This document shows positions 11,101-22,549 of a stretch of 64,000 bases of DNA, piece after piece (within the stretch, counting starts at the first letter, position 1; every line of letters begins with the position of its first letter). Both the position numbers and the translations under genes were made by a program. Source of the DNA: Flabesymbios commensalis (lineage: Eukaryota > Annelida > Polychaeta > Terebellida > Flabelligeridae); contig OZ024902.1 of the NCBI GenBank assembly GCA_964017125.1, positions 51,958,309 through 52,022,308 of the forward strand, written 5' to 3'. Under the pieces are notes generated by a model that ran no database searches, had not been told where the DNA came from, and saw only the letters and a list, made by a program, of their open reading frames with translations.

Positions 11101-11300
11101 CACTGATGAAAGTGTATTAAAAAAAAAACACAAATCCGGTGATTGAGTTTGTCAAGATTATGATATTAAATGTAGAGGTTGTAGAGGTTGTAGAGAGAAG
11201 AATACGCCTCAGTCATCCAAGTCATGTTACGTTCATGTATCGATTCCGTCACAACAGCGTGTATCTTAATGAAGTGCTGTTTATATCCCTAAACATAGCT

Positions 11301-11500
11301 NNNNNNNNNNNNNNNNNNNNNNNNNNNNNNNNNNNNNNNNNNNNNNNNNNNNNNNNNNNNNNNNNNNNNNNNNNNNNNNNNNNNNNNNNNNNNNNNNNNN
11401 NNNNNNNNNNNNNNNNNNNNNNNNNNNNNNNNNNNNNNNNNNNNNNNNNNNNNNNNNNNNNNNNNNNNNNNNNNNNNNNNNNNNNNNNNNNNNNNNNNNN
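11301..11500. other. Assembly gap, 200 N
   Basis: Exactly 200 N, probably a placeholder where assembly failed in the adjoining ATTC/GTTC microsatellite. Confidence 0.97.
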
Positions 11501-11660
11501 ATTCATTCATTCATTCATTCATTCATTCATCCATTCAATCGTTCGTTCGTTCGTTCGTTCGTTCGTTCGTTCGTTCGTTCGTTCGTTCGTTTGTTCGTTC
11601 GCTCGTCCGTTCGTTCATTCGTTCGTTCGTTCGTTCGTTCGTTCGTTCGTTCGTTCGTTG
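11501..11660 (+). repeat. (ATTC)n then (GTTC)n microsatellite
   Basis: About eight ATTC units then about thirty GTTC units with a few changes. On the minus strand this is the (GAAC)n tail of the LINE at 11664-12222. Confidence 0.85.
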
Positions 11661-11663
11661 TTT

Positions 11664-12222
11664 TTTTGTATAAACATATTTTTATTTTGCAATCGAAACA
11701 AATACAAAAATGTAATACAAGGTTTCTCTTGCTACATGGCTACTGATGACCGGTGATGTCTGTGTCGCGGCAATCGATAAGAAGGATCCTAATGCAAAGC
11801 TTTTGTTCGACAGCTGACAGGGAGATCCCACACAAATGAATTTATAAGTGGTACACAGGGCAAGGTCTGAGGTATTAAAGCACAATTAGATCCTGACTAT
11901 AATGTCAGCAACAAGGAAAAGTAGGGTGGAGAAAACACCTTCAGTCCGGTAAATTTAACATAGTTAGTAAATCTCTGAGTTGTGGTTATACATTTCTCGA
12001 CTGCAATAACCAATTCTGGTAAGTTGCCCGAGGGAGCATCACCAAAAAGAACAGTGTTTAGAGTGGGGGTTAATTGAAGTTGAAAAAGTTCAGCCGTAAG
12101 CTCTTCCCTAGCAATGTGGTGCAGTGAACTGGCAAAAAAATAATGTTCAGGGGTTTCTATTACACCACAGGGACAATTGGGACTATCAGCAACGTGATTC
12201 TGATACAAGTGGTATAGCAGTT
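11664..12222 (-). mobile_element. 5'-truncated LINE, C-terminal end and 3' UTR
   Basis: On the minus strand the frame reads LLYHLYQNHVADSPNCPCG, then VIETPEHYFFA and HIAREELTAEL, ending with a stop at 11897. The pattern C-x-CG...ETPEHY is the C-terminal zinc-like motif found after the reverse transcriptase in jockey, I and related non-LTR retrotransposons; the usual last cysteine after HYFF is missing here. The 3' UTR ends GCAAAATAAAAATATG and runs into a (GAAC)n tail. A second (GAAC)n block lies at the truncated 5' edge. Confidence 0.68.
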
Positions 12223-12290
12223 CGTTCGTTCGTTGGTTCGTTCGTTGGTTCGTTCGTTCGTTCTTTTGTGCATTTGCTCGTTTTTGTTCG
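12222..12290 (+). repeat. Second (GTTC)n block
   Basis: GTTCGTTCGTTCGTTGGTTC repeated, decaying to TTGCTCG. It touches the truncated 5' edge of the LINE. Confidence 0.75.
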
Positions 12291-12439
12291 CTTGTGTGTG
12301 TCACCAGGGGTTCGGGCCACAAGTGAATGTACTGCCAAGGGTGATTCAGAACTTCAAAATAAAAAAAAATAGCCATCAATTGCTGGCAGGACCTCTCAGC
12401 CGTAGGCTCTGTTCATCAATATCAAGAAAGAATGAGAAA

Positions 12440-13025
12440 AAAATGACTCCAACTACCACCATGTCAATTTTTTTTAAATGGCTGCGGCAGCCATTTTGCT
12501 TTTAATTGATACATCCCAAAAGTTAATCAGATCATCAGAAATACCTGGAGAACAATCACACCAAATTTGAATACAATCCAACCAATAGTTCATACGTTAT
12601 CGTGCCCACAATCTTTTTAGGCGGCCATTTTTTTTAAATGGCTGCGGCAGCCATTTTGTTTTCAATGGATTCATCCTAAACGTTAATCATATCATTAAAA
12701 ATACCTAGAGAACAACCATACTAAATTTGAATACAATCCAACCAACGGTTCATAAGTTATCGTGCCCTCAAACTTTATAGGCGGCCATTTTGGAAAATAG
12801 CCGCTTATGGCTTGGTGCCAAAAATTATATGGGATGAATCGCCCAGGCACATAGGTCATGTCTGCAGAAAATAAACAAAATTCATCAGTTAACTTTTTAG
12901 TAAGAGCTGAATTTCTGACCGCCCGACCGCCCGCCCGCCCGACCACCACCAGCCCGCCGAACCGGTCGCTCGGCTCTGGTGATCACTATACCCCACAGCC
13001 TTAATGGCTGAGGGGTAAAAATAGG
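12440..13025 (+). mobile_element. Tandem-unit element with GC-rich end and terminal hairpin (1 of 6)
   Basis: Two and a half units of about 165 bp (ATGGCTGCGGCAGCCATTTT anchors at 12478 and 12643), then GACCGCCCGACCGCCCGC, then hairpin TACCCCACAGCC/GGCTGAGGGGTA at 12989-13017 and AAAAATA. Confidence 0.55.
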
Positions 13026-13291
13026 ATGTCAAAAAATATAATTTCCAGCAAAGGGGGTTTCGATTTCTTCTGTAGATATAGACGCCTGAGAATTTGTGAG
13101 ATAAATCAAATCACATTTTACTCTCCAGAAAAATTATTTTAGAGAAACATACTTCCAATCTTGAACTACATGTGTGATTGTCGGTTTGAAGACTGGAACT
13201 GATAGGCTCAGTTAATGAAGTCATTCTCTGTTAGATGTTTAACAAAATGTTTTCATTTTTTTTAGAAATACTGAATTAAAACACAGATATG

Positions 13292-13369
13292 ATAGTGACA
13301 TTTATACCTGCAATATTGAAAATTATTGATATAGTGACATTTATACCTGCAATATTGAAAATTATTGAT
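13292..13369 (+). repeat. Perfect 39-bp tandem duplication
   Basis: ATAGTGACATTTATACCTGC plus 19 more bases, twice in a row with no visible difference. Confidence 0.7.
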
Positions 13370-13904
13370 GATTTACAATTTATTATGTAACATGATAAGA
13401 CTTATCAAGTTACACAATATTATTGAGATTTCATCACAAAAAAATTGAGACGCCTTAACTGCAGCCTAACTGGAGCCGTATAATATAAACCCACTTACAT
13501 TGTATACTATACGAGTCTACATGTGGGCAATGACCTACATTGAATGTAGTTTTAGTGGACGTCATATCGACCATAAAAAAGATAAACGTCTAACGTGAGA
13601 TCAGCGAATTTGTTTCATCCGGGTATGATACATTAACCCGACCTGTTGTTATCCACATAGTACATTCGTGCAATGAATAGATGGTGGTATGCATGGCTGG
13701 TGAAAAAGACTTCCAGGTGGACCATTGCCACGAAAACCATAGTCTGGGAGCCAAGTCCTGTAACTGTCACTTCGCTCGACCCAAAAAGTGGCAAAGGTCT
13801 GAATAGTTTTTATGACAGGAAAATATCCGTAGGTTATCATTAGGGTGGGTGTAGAACTTCAATGTGGCAGCAAAGTACCTGAAATAAGGAATGTTCAAGG
13901 GTTC

Positions 13905-14370
13905 CCTCAATAGTTATAATCAGCTTTAACATCACTCTTACCATATTTTGTAATTAAATACATTCTGGACGAAATATAGGTGAAGTTATGATATTTTTAA
14001 GAAAATGTGAACCCACCCTTAAAGCGATCAAAGTCAATATTTAAAAAAAATCACAAAGTTCGTAGAATTTAACTTTTCGGTTTGTTCTACGTGTGTATGA
14101 TTATGAGCCTGCTAATGTCTGTTGTTTTTATTTTGCAAATCTGTCATCTGGTTCCACCATATCAAGTTAGAAAAACCTCATATTGTTGCATGACGGACTT
14201 ATGAGGTTAAAGGTTCGGATGGGGTACTCACACTAGTTACATTTTGTCGACCCGGTGTAGTAACATTTATAATCTTTATTGTTATAGTTATAAACAGCTT
14301 TAATACCACTCTTGTCACACTTTCTTATTAAAAACATTCCGGACAAAACAAAGGTAAAGTTATTATATTA
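13905..14370 (+). repeat. Two related segments about 370 bp apart
   Basis: AATCAGCTTTAACATCACTC...CATTCTGGACGAAATATAGG (13920) and AAACAGCTTTAATACCACTC...CATTCCGGACAAAACAAAGG (14291). The sequence between them is not repeated in the window. Confidence 0.42.
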
Positions 14371-14506
14371 GCAGAGATATTTTATAAATCCAACGCATGT
14401 CGTGTTGAACACAGTAATGGGTGACGTCTTGGATCTGACTCTTCCTACTAATGAACCCGCCCTCTTCCATCTTTGTGTAACTTGTCACGGAATTCTCATC
14501 TAAATG

Positions 14507-14923
14507 CCGTACCCTTCCCTTTGCCTACTGATCACGACTAAAGTCGTTTTAATCTAGTTTATTAGCCGATTAAATCACAGTTATTCTGAACGAAATGCTT
14601 GCCTAACCCTTTAAGGCCCCACGATGCATTAAAGCATCATGCTACATCCCTGAAAACAGATTTAATTTTCCTGCAACTAAGGAGTTTAAGAAAAAAATCC
14701 TAGAAACTGTTGCCAATAGATGACAATTTTCTTAAATTTTTCACTCACTTCAAGTCATCTTCATCCACTACAAGTCGAGAATTGCGACAGCAATTCGCGG
14801 CTTGTAGTGGATGAAGATGACAATGGTAAATGCAGGCCTGAAAGGGTTAAACATAAATATTTGCAAATGTTTGGTGTCAAATTCAAGTGGGTGAAAATTT
14901 AGATAATTTAATTTAGCAGGATA
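14507..14923 (+). mobile_element. PBm2 MITE split by a PBm4 MITE
   Basis: Left part 14507-14602 has CCCTTTGCCTACTGATCACG and CGTTTTAATC...AGCCGATTAAATCAC; right part 14851-14923 resumes with ACATAAATATTTGCAAATG and half of a hairpin core. The intervening PBm4 begins and ends at TAA/TTAA, where other PBm2 copies read TTTAAAC. Confidence 0.58.
14603..14850 (-). mobile_element. PBm4 MITE nested in PBm2
   Basis: Ends CTAACCCTTTAAGGCCCCAC and GCAGGCCTGAAAGGGTTAA. A long hairpin (about 14755-14822) has arms TCATCTTCATCCACTACAAG / CTTGTAGTGGATGAAGATGA around AATTGCGACAGCAATT: same position and loop plan as PBm1/2/5 but a different arm sequence. Confidence 0.68.
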
Positions 14924-15079
14924 GTATCCAAATGTAACGGAATGGTCGAGATGATAAAACGCTATGTTGGTTACAAACTCCTATAAATGTTACATCCTCC
15001 TTGTACACTACACTTCGTATTACACTATTCTATCTGCAACTATAAAGCATGGTAGCTAGAATAGTGACGTGTTCGCAGT

Positions 15080-15505
15080 AACATTGGACACTATTCATTT
15101 AAGCTCATTCAAAGAACAGCTAGACGTAACAGTTATTTACTGACTACTGACTTATCCATATTTAAAATACAATGAGAGTTGTATCAATCTGTTACTGCTG
15201 TCATTTCGAAGAGATTGGGCAGATTTAGTTTTTCTTTATAAATGTTTATATGGATTGTACGAAATACAATTAGAAGATTATTTGGTTATTTTTAATTTCA
15301 TGTTATTATATTTTATTGAATAATTATTTATATTATGGACCTCCAGGCTTGCATAGATAATAAAATCTTCTGTTTTGGTGGACCAGCTATCAATTTTTAG
15401 TAAACCAAGTGATTCATTTTACAGATTTATCTATAACTATGTGAGACATATGAATTGTAATTGTTTTTGTGTTGATGATGGCAAACAAATAAATACATAG
15501 ATATG
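15080..15505 (+). mobile_element. LINE remnant, reverse transcriptase C-terminal end
   Basis: The plus strand reads INLLLLSFRRDWADLVFLYK and then CLYGLYEIQLEDYL at about 15186-15285. L-L-P-L-S-x-R-R-x-x-x-D-L-x-F-x-Y-K-C-x-x-G-L is a stretch commonly seen near the end of CR1-like and related LINE proteins. The frame is short and decayed. The trailing AT-rich part, with AAATAAATACAT near 15490, is probably its 3' UTR. Confidence 0.5.
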
Positions 15506-15539
15506 CACAATATGTTTTGCTTAATCTAATTGAATGTAG

Positions 15540-16130
15540 TGCGTTCTGCATCGATGACTTTAAAACATTGCAGACTATTTCAATGCACGCGTTTGCATTG
15601 ACATTGTCCTCAATGAACCGATGCCTTGATGAAGCTTGGCGATTACGCCGGTACTTCTCTGGATGCGCTCATGGTGGCGATGAACTAATTAGCGCATCCC
15701 CAAGCATCGGGAGGTTAAAAAATCCTAGTGGGACCAAAGGAAGGACATTGATACCGACAGACTGAAAACTCGCGCTTCGACTTGTGTTGAGAGGGCTCAG
15801 TATTATTGTGATAACTCGCTTTGATACAAAACGGTGCAATTTGTAATTCTTTTGGGTGACAATACGTGCACACCACGGCGAGGACGATAATATCGACTCT
15901 CTCTCCGGGGACAAGTACCGTAGAAATCACACTAAATCCGACAAAGGAGCATCTGGTGCATGTTTCTTTACTGGTGGCAAGCAGTGACTAAATCTGATTT
16001 TCCGCCCGGCTACCTACGCGTGTGTAGGGAGCGGGAGGCAATCCCAAGAGCGCCTAATGAGCCGTGACCAAGCCCCGCAACTGACGGCATCCATGCATAC
16101 TCCGCGCCCGGAATGACTGGCGCATATACC
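15540..16130. other. 590-bp GC-balanced unique patch, possible regulatory DNA or lost exon
   Basis: No repeat relatives. Short frames exist on both strands (15517-15765 plus; 15669-15914 minus) but none is recognisable. GCGCCTAATGAGCCGTGACC and ACTAATTAGCGCATCC are homeodomain-like. Confidence 0.25.
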
Positions 16131-16345
16131 CAGCAAAACCGAGCCGTTGATCCAATGTTGTTTTAATGTTGGGCCGCCGTCGAAGACGGCGGGCCAACAT
16201 TAAAACAACATTGGCATATTGCAATACCGGGATTCTACAATACCGGGATGTAGCTCAGACTGCAGCACCATTCCCCAGTGTTGGGGCAATATCTCGTACG
16301 TTGGCTACGCACTGTTTCAAAGCTGGGCCAATGTCCCATGTATGC
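16131..16345. mobile_element. GH hairpin, perhaps two merged copies
   Basis: CCCAGCAAAACCGAGCCGTT then AATGTTGTTTTAATGTTGGG...CCAACATTAAAACAACATT, a strong inner hairpin, followed by a second right half ending CCAATGTCCCATGTATGCTG. Confidence 0.58.
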
Positions 16346-16943
16346 TGGCTAACTGATGATGATTACCTTTTCAACACTAAGAACACAAGACATAGCAATC
16401 GCTTCATTGTACAATCGAGGATGTTCCATTTTACTCCTACACGAAAAAATATTAACAAATATTTTTCCCAATATACTACATATGTAATTAACTGTCCTCA
16501 GTTAATTGGCCCCGCTGTTGAGCAGAGGTACCAGGGTACGCCCGAAGATTATGGCCAGACACGTGGATGCTGCGGCTTTCATTGGATAATTGCTGTAGAC
16601 TAGTGCTTCTGTGCCATGGAGTACAGCATGCAACAGACGGAACAGATCCCTAATGACCCTCCCAAGGATCCCAGTACCCGATCCCCGTATAATAAACCAA
16701 TATCAGCAATGACTTGATTAACTCTTGAGACTGTTTTAAAATACCCGTTTGGCGACCATTTTTTGTGAACCATGATTAGGGCTTAATAAACACAATGTCA
16801 GTTCTCATATGATGATGACCTATGACCAATTAAAATTAAATGAAGTGTCTGGTGTTACATATAGATAAACCATGATCATATTATTGTTTGTAATAAAAAA
16901 AGTGACACATTGTCTGCCATTTCTACTCTATTGACCTAATTTA

Positions 16944-17004
16944 TTTTTAACCCACTTGAAGTTGTATATCGCTACCGGAATCCACAACTTCAAGTGGGTG
17001 AAAA
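16944..17004. repeat. Solo PBm-type hairpin core
   Basis: TTTTAACCCACTTGAAGTTG and CAACTTCAAGTGGGTGAAAA around ATCGCTACCGGAATC. Flanks do not look like PBm1, 2 or 5. Confidence 0.5.
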
Positions 17005-17189
17005 TACATTACCACGGAAACCTCCAGACGATCATTTTTCAGGTTGTGCCAAATGATCGAGTGGTGGCAATAGAGGGCTGCTTACGTATTTGTTCCAAGC
17101 AGCTCTTTCTAATATAATATATCGACATTAAAAGGGTTTAGGCCTACATATTTTTTTTATCTTCGTGAATTTTTTTCCTTTATCGATCA

Positions 17190-17510
17190 ATCAGTCAAGG
17201 TCACCAATCTTTGAACTTGAGTTTTATAATATGGATCACTGATATTATTATGGAATGAATATAAATTGTAGGTGGAGATATCGTGATGACCAACGTTTTC
17301 CTGTATTAGCCTCTGACCTTGAAAAGTAGGTCAAGGTCACCACCTCTGAACTTGATCTAGACTTTCCTGAGGCCTATCACTAATATTAATGTGGAACTGC
17401 TAGCTTCGATTCAATATTATTGAATTATTGTGATGAAAAGAACATCCAGATGGACGAACGAACGGACAAATAACCGCACGCTCCGCGTCGGAGGCATAAA
17501 AATATGATCT
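17190..17510 (+). mobile_element. Tandem-unit element with GC-rich end (2 of 6)
   Basis: Two diverged units around AAGGTCACCA and TCACTRATATTAWTRTGGAA, then GGACGAACGAACGGAC, hairpin CTCCGCGTCGGAG and GCATAAAAATA. Confidence 0.5.
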
Positions 17511-19530
17511 GGTAGTTACACAATTTTTCCCCGTAAATTATTGCAGTTATATCATTTTGTTTTCTAACCCATTACAATTACAGTATAGGCTATTATCTTA
17601 AATAAGGCACTAATAATGCAGACACGCTGTTATGTTTGTATCACGCTTATTGTTATCTTTCAACAAAATTGATACTTTATTCCTATACTCATATAGTTTG
17701 AATGGATTTTAATGTATCATGTGCAATAAGTTTACTTACCTACTAGTACTTAGTCACATATTACAGAAAAAGTATAAAAAACAAAGTTCATTTGAACGTG
17801 CATTGCTTGGGTCAAAATCTAGGTTCCCATCAACCAGTGTCAACTGCGTCGTGCCTTATATAGTATGTGTAAACTGAGATTACTTTACATCACACAAAAA
17901 CATACTCTGAATCTATTCTGTTCAACGATGATGTTCAGTAGAAGACGGTAAATTAACATTTCACCGGGATACGGACAAAGCTTCTTCCTAGCTGGGAATG
18001 ACTTGTCCCAGTTAACTTTTTTTTAACGGCCGGTGTCGTCCATATTCGTTTTTTACATTTTTTATTAGCACTTTACATATAAATTTAAAAAAATATTATT
18101 TAAAGATAAAAATTGACTATAATCAGCAAACTTTGAAATTCGTTGACCTCCATTTTGTCAAATCTGAATAATTTTCACTCCCTTGAAGTTGTGGATCGCG
18201 TCAGCTAGACACAACTTCCAAGTGGGTGAGAATTCTAATTGAATGAATTGGCGGCTAAAGGGTTAAGACCTCACAGCGATATATACATAACATAACAAAG
18301 TAAACAAGTAATAAATGTGATATATGGTATTTCTATATTGCATTATTTTCGAGATATGTATTTATTGCCAAATTACCGCCACTCGGGGATTTAACAAAGC
18401 TTCCCTCCATAAGTTAATCAGTACATGTACATTGCCTGACTTTGCTGGACACATGTAACAATAGTTTATTCGTTAGTTGCCATAGTAAATGAACAACTGA
18501 TCTTTGGGGACTAAAATGTCATAAAACAAAGAAGTAGAACAACTTTAAAATTAGTGAAGCAGTATATAAATATATTTTAGAATCTAACAGATTCACATAA
18601 ATAATTTCTAGCCAATTGTAACATGCTCATGAACGCTGTTTAAAACAATATTATTTATGTCACAATTATTCTTTGATTTTATATTGTTTGCCATCAAACC
18701 ACCAATGTTATAACCATGTCAAATACTATAATATAATTTATGTTTTTTTATGTTTTTCATTGAGTGCTTATTGTCATACTGTTCTGATTTAATGTTTATT
18801 TTCTTTTTCTTCTGAGGAGAGCAGATTCATTAGTGTAATACTATTTTGAATTCTTCGTTAAATAAATATGTTTAAACCAAAGAAGTAGAAGTTGTTACTG
18901 TTTGGAGAATAAATGGTGAAATTTGGAAAAAAAAAGGCTGACAGTTGGATTTAATAACTAAAAATTCATGAATTATCCCTGTGTAAATTTTGTTTTATAT
19001 TCATAGTCTACTTTTTTACGATATTAAACTGACAGTACATCTTGAAAATTTAGAAATATCTTTAAAATGTACAACAATCAGTAAGTCACTGATTTGTTTC
19101 TGTTCCGTGTTATTTGCTACCTAGCAACCTAATATATGAAGATGAAAAACCTTCCTGATCAAACCCGTGACATGCATTTGGCCAAATTATACAAAAAGTA
19201 AGGTGAACATGTGGCTGCTTCGTCGTTCACTGGCATTATTTGCACCACGTTCCTGGCACTTTATAGAGTGGTAGATACGTCCAATGAATCGTAATGGGAC
19301 AATATGGCAACAGTATAATTTCAGGTGAATACGTAGTTACGTACTGTAACAATTATTGTGAGCGATGCAAGTTCAAGGATACCATTCTGTTACGTACGTT
19401 ACTTGTTATTTTCCTTAGACCAGTGTTTAGTCAGGACATGACGGATTCGTGATAGTTCTTGATTTTGTTTTTATTTAAATGGATGTGGAATACTATATTT
19501 GGCCCTGTTGAAATGTTACTATAAAGTGAC
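17511..19530. other. AT-rich stretch, no gene seen (apart from PBm1 at 18012)
   Basis: No frame over 60 codons. 18700-18880 has TTTATG/TTTATT runs and TTAAATAAATATG, which could be a decayed LINE 3' UTR. Confidence 0.4.
18012..18266 (+). mobile_element. PBm1 MITE, degenerate left end
   Basis: The left CCCTTTAACC has decayed to a T run; ACGGCCGGTGTCG, the hairpin core and GGCGGCTAAAGGGTTAA remain. Confidence 0.62.
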
Positions 19531-19780
19531 TTAGTCGTTACAGCGCGGGGATCGACTTCAGTCGTCAGAATCTGACGTCTACAGACGTCAGATTCTCACG
19601 ACTAAAGTCGTTCCCGCACTGTAAGCGTAGAAATATTTCTAATGGCCGTAGACCCCTAACATAGGTATTCATATGAATCGGAAAGAGCTAACTAAGAGAT
19701 TTATGATGATTTCAAGGTGAAAAAAACCCCTTTGGTTGCGATGTTTTTTTCACAAATAAATTCAGCGCTTTGAGGGTTAA
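19531..19780 (-). mobile_element. PBm3 MITE
   Basis: Reverse copy: hairpin GCGGGGATCGACTTCAGTCG... first, then ATGGCCGTAGACCCCTAACA and TTTGAGGGTTAA. Confidence 0.68.
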
Positions 19781-20220
19781 CAGTCGATAAACCTGCACAT
19801 ACAAAAGAGAGCGAATAGACATCTTCGTGGTGGTGGGGGTAGAACCTCATGTTTGAGTAAATATAAAGAGACTATCCTGTGTTGATTCTAGACCAGTTTA
19901 CTCATCGCTAAAAATAGCGCTGGGATGACATTGTCATTCCTGCTATAAGCACCAGAACGTGACATTTACTAGCACAACACTACAATGCGAGGGACTTGCT
20001 ACAAAAAAAAAAAACAGGTCAGGCGTGCTACAAAAAAACAAAAACAGGTCAGGCGTCATAATATATAATTTAGTAATATTATGTCGTATGGGTACGAAAC
20101 TTTTATTTTATTGATCAAATTGGCGAGTAGATTTTCTAAAATGAAAATAAAGTAATAATATTCTAATAACAACCGGTAGACACTTCTACAGTAATAGTAG
20201 TAAATTGTTGATTTCCGTCA

Positions 20221-20495
20221 CTTTCCGGCACTAATGGTCATTTAAGTGAAATTGTAATACGATAAAAACAGTGCATTACTTTGCTGCGATGAATGATGAG
20301 CAGGTAGTGACATGAGGGTGAGGTGATAGGGCATGGTTGGTTGTTGCGAGTGTTTTCCTTCTCTCGCCCAATAAGGGGTTCTGGGCATGTATAGGGGATT
20401 CAACCCAGGCATGCCAAGACGTCCAGGAGCTCGGTTTTTTTCATACAAAGCACGGCTCCTTTATCGTTGGACCGGATAGTCCCCCGATCAACAAT
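20221..20495. repeat. Dispersed 275-bp repeat, copy 2
   Basis: Second copy of the repeat at 9241, about 80% alike by eye, with a longer middle (TTGCTGCGATGAATGATGAG). Confidence 0.5.
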
Positions 20496-21500
20496 ATACA
20501 AGGGTACATGTAACTTCATTCATCCCACGTGAGACACATAATGTCTAACACAATGTTGCCGTTCTCGGAGAAAGGCTATGTAACAAGTAAATTACTATGG
20601 TACTATGGTTATAAACTGCGACGCATTTAAATATCTTTTTTTCAATTTGAGTAGTTAAACATAATTCAGAAACAAACAAATTACAATAAAAAAATCAACT
20701 CTTCCTCTCAGTTGTATTGTAATCAGCAGAAATATTACGACACTACATGATTAATATATTTATATAGGACGTAATGGATACTACGTACAAACGATAAATA
20801 AATTACAGATATTTTAACTTAAAAAACAAGAAAACTTACAAAAACCGAGCGCTAATTATCCAGTAGGCGCACACATAAATATGCGTGTCTACTTATTAAT
20901 TACCACTACTATTTTTTATAATTAGCATGGAGCAAAGAAGCTAACTATCCATATATATTTGCTTAAAAATACGCCAGGCCTATACAATACGCCAGGCCTA
21001 TATTACATAATAATAGTTTCGTCTCCTCCGTGTGTGCCCGCTTCCAGCCTCACAACATGGTTATGTGGTGGAGTGGTGCTCGGCTGGTCATGCTTTATAG
21101 TCGGCTATTTTAGTCCTTGATACTTCGATACTGACACAGCCACACGCATCGCTGATTCGGAACACAGAACATTTAGGTTCCCATGTTTAAAATTAACAAG
21201 TCTGGCAGCTGTAGGCATCAGGCTTGTGACGCATCAGCTGTAGGCCACGTAGCTGTAGCTTATATTCTCGTTGGAAAATCATGCAAATATAACTTGCATC
21301 TATTTATGTAAGATGCTTCAATTTGAAAAATCACATGTCAACAAGACTACATAAGTCCAGGAGCTCCCGCTCCGATTTAGAATTTGATAAAAGCAATTTT
21401 GTGTAGGGTTATTGATGTAGTCCTAGGCTAGGTCAAAAATCAAGACGCAAGACAACTAGGTCTAAGAAGCTCAGTCTAAAAGTAAGATAAGAACTAGACA
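20496..21500. other. No gene seen
   Basis: Low-complexity AT DNA to 21000 with ATACGCCAGGCCTAT twice in tandem (near 20970-21000), then unique sequence up to the arrays. Confidence 0.4.
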
Positions 21501-21667
21501 GTCTGTCAGAGATTGCAAACTTCCATTGAAATTAATGATCCTAATCAGTATCCCAGTAATGGTCTACCTATCTGGCACGGTTTACCCGATATCAGGCCAA
21601 TCGAGGTAACTAATAGCTGATTTACGGTCACTTTGAATTCGATATAAACTAGTTAAAAAATTTAAGG

Positions 21668-22530
21668 ATGCATCCTCCTCCGAAACCTCAAATTTTGTTT
21701 TATAGTAATGGACTAGCATCTAACACAGTTTGCAAAATATTGGGCATGTGAAAGTAAATAATGGCCGATAGGGGGGCATTTTGAATTTGATCAAGTCGAA
21801 ATTTTCCAAGATGCATCCTCAGCTGAAATCTCACATTTCTTCTATAGTAATGGTCTAGCCATCTAGCATGGTTTACCAAATATCGGCCATGTGAAAGTGA
21901 ATAATGACCGATAGGAGGCCATTTTGAATTTGATCAAGTCGAAATTTTTCAAGATGCATCCTCTCCTGAAATCTCACATTTTGTTTTATAGTAATGGTCT
22001 AGCCATCTAGTACGGTTACAAAATATCAGCAATGTGAAAGTAAATAGTGGCCGATAGGCGGCCATTTTGAATTTGATTGAGTCAAAAGTTTTGAGAAGGC
22101 ATCCTCTCCCGAAACGTCACATTTTGTTTTATAGTAATGGTCTACCTATCTAGCGCGGCCATGGGAAAATGAATAATGGCCGAAAAGGCGGCCATTTTGA
22201 ATTTGATCAATTCAATTTTTTTCAAGATGCATCCCCATCTGAACTCTCACATTTCGTTTTATAGTAATGGTCTAGCCATCTAGCACGGTTTACCAAATAT
22301 CGGCCATGTGAAAGTGAATAATGGCCTAAAGGCGGACATTTTGAATGTTATCGAGTCGAATTTTTTCAAGATGCATCCTCTCCTGAAATCACACATTTTG
22401 TTTTATAGTAATAGTCTAGCCATCTAGCACGGTTTACCAAATAACGGCCATGTGAAAGTGAATAATGGTCGATTGGCGGCCATTTTGAGCTTGGTCGAGT
22501 TGAATTTTTTCAAAATGCTTATTGCTCTAT
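21668..22530 (+). repeat. Tandem array, 143-bp unit, six copies
   Basis: Units start at GATGCATCC-type anchors at 21668, 21811, 21954, 22097, 22227 and 22371 (periods 143, 143, 143, 130, 144), with a partial at 22515 and a diverged unit before 21668. Each has GGCGGCCATTTTGAATTTGA and TAGTAATGGTCTAGCCATCT. It probably belongs to the same element as the next array. Confidence 0.7.
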
Positions 22531-22549
22531 GCCAGTGAAAATGTGAATC

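Noticed and set aside
11139-11756. 205-codon frame through the gap
   Set aside because: It includes 200 N and translated GTTC microsatellite.
16166-16603. 145-codon frame starting MLGRRRRRRAN
   Set aside because: The arginine run is the translated centre of a GH palindrome; the same string appears at other GH copies.
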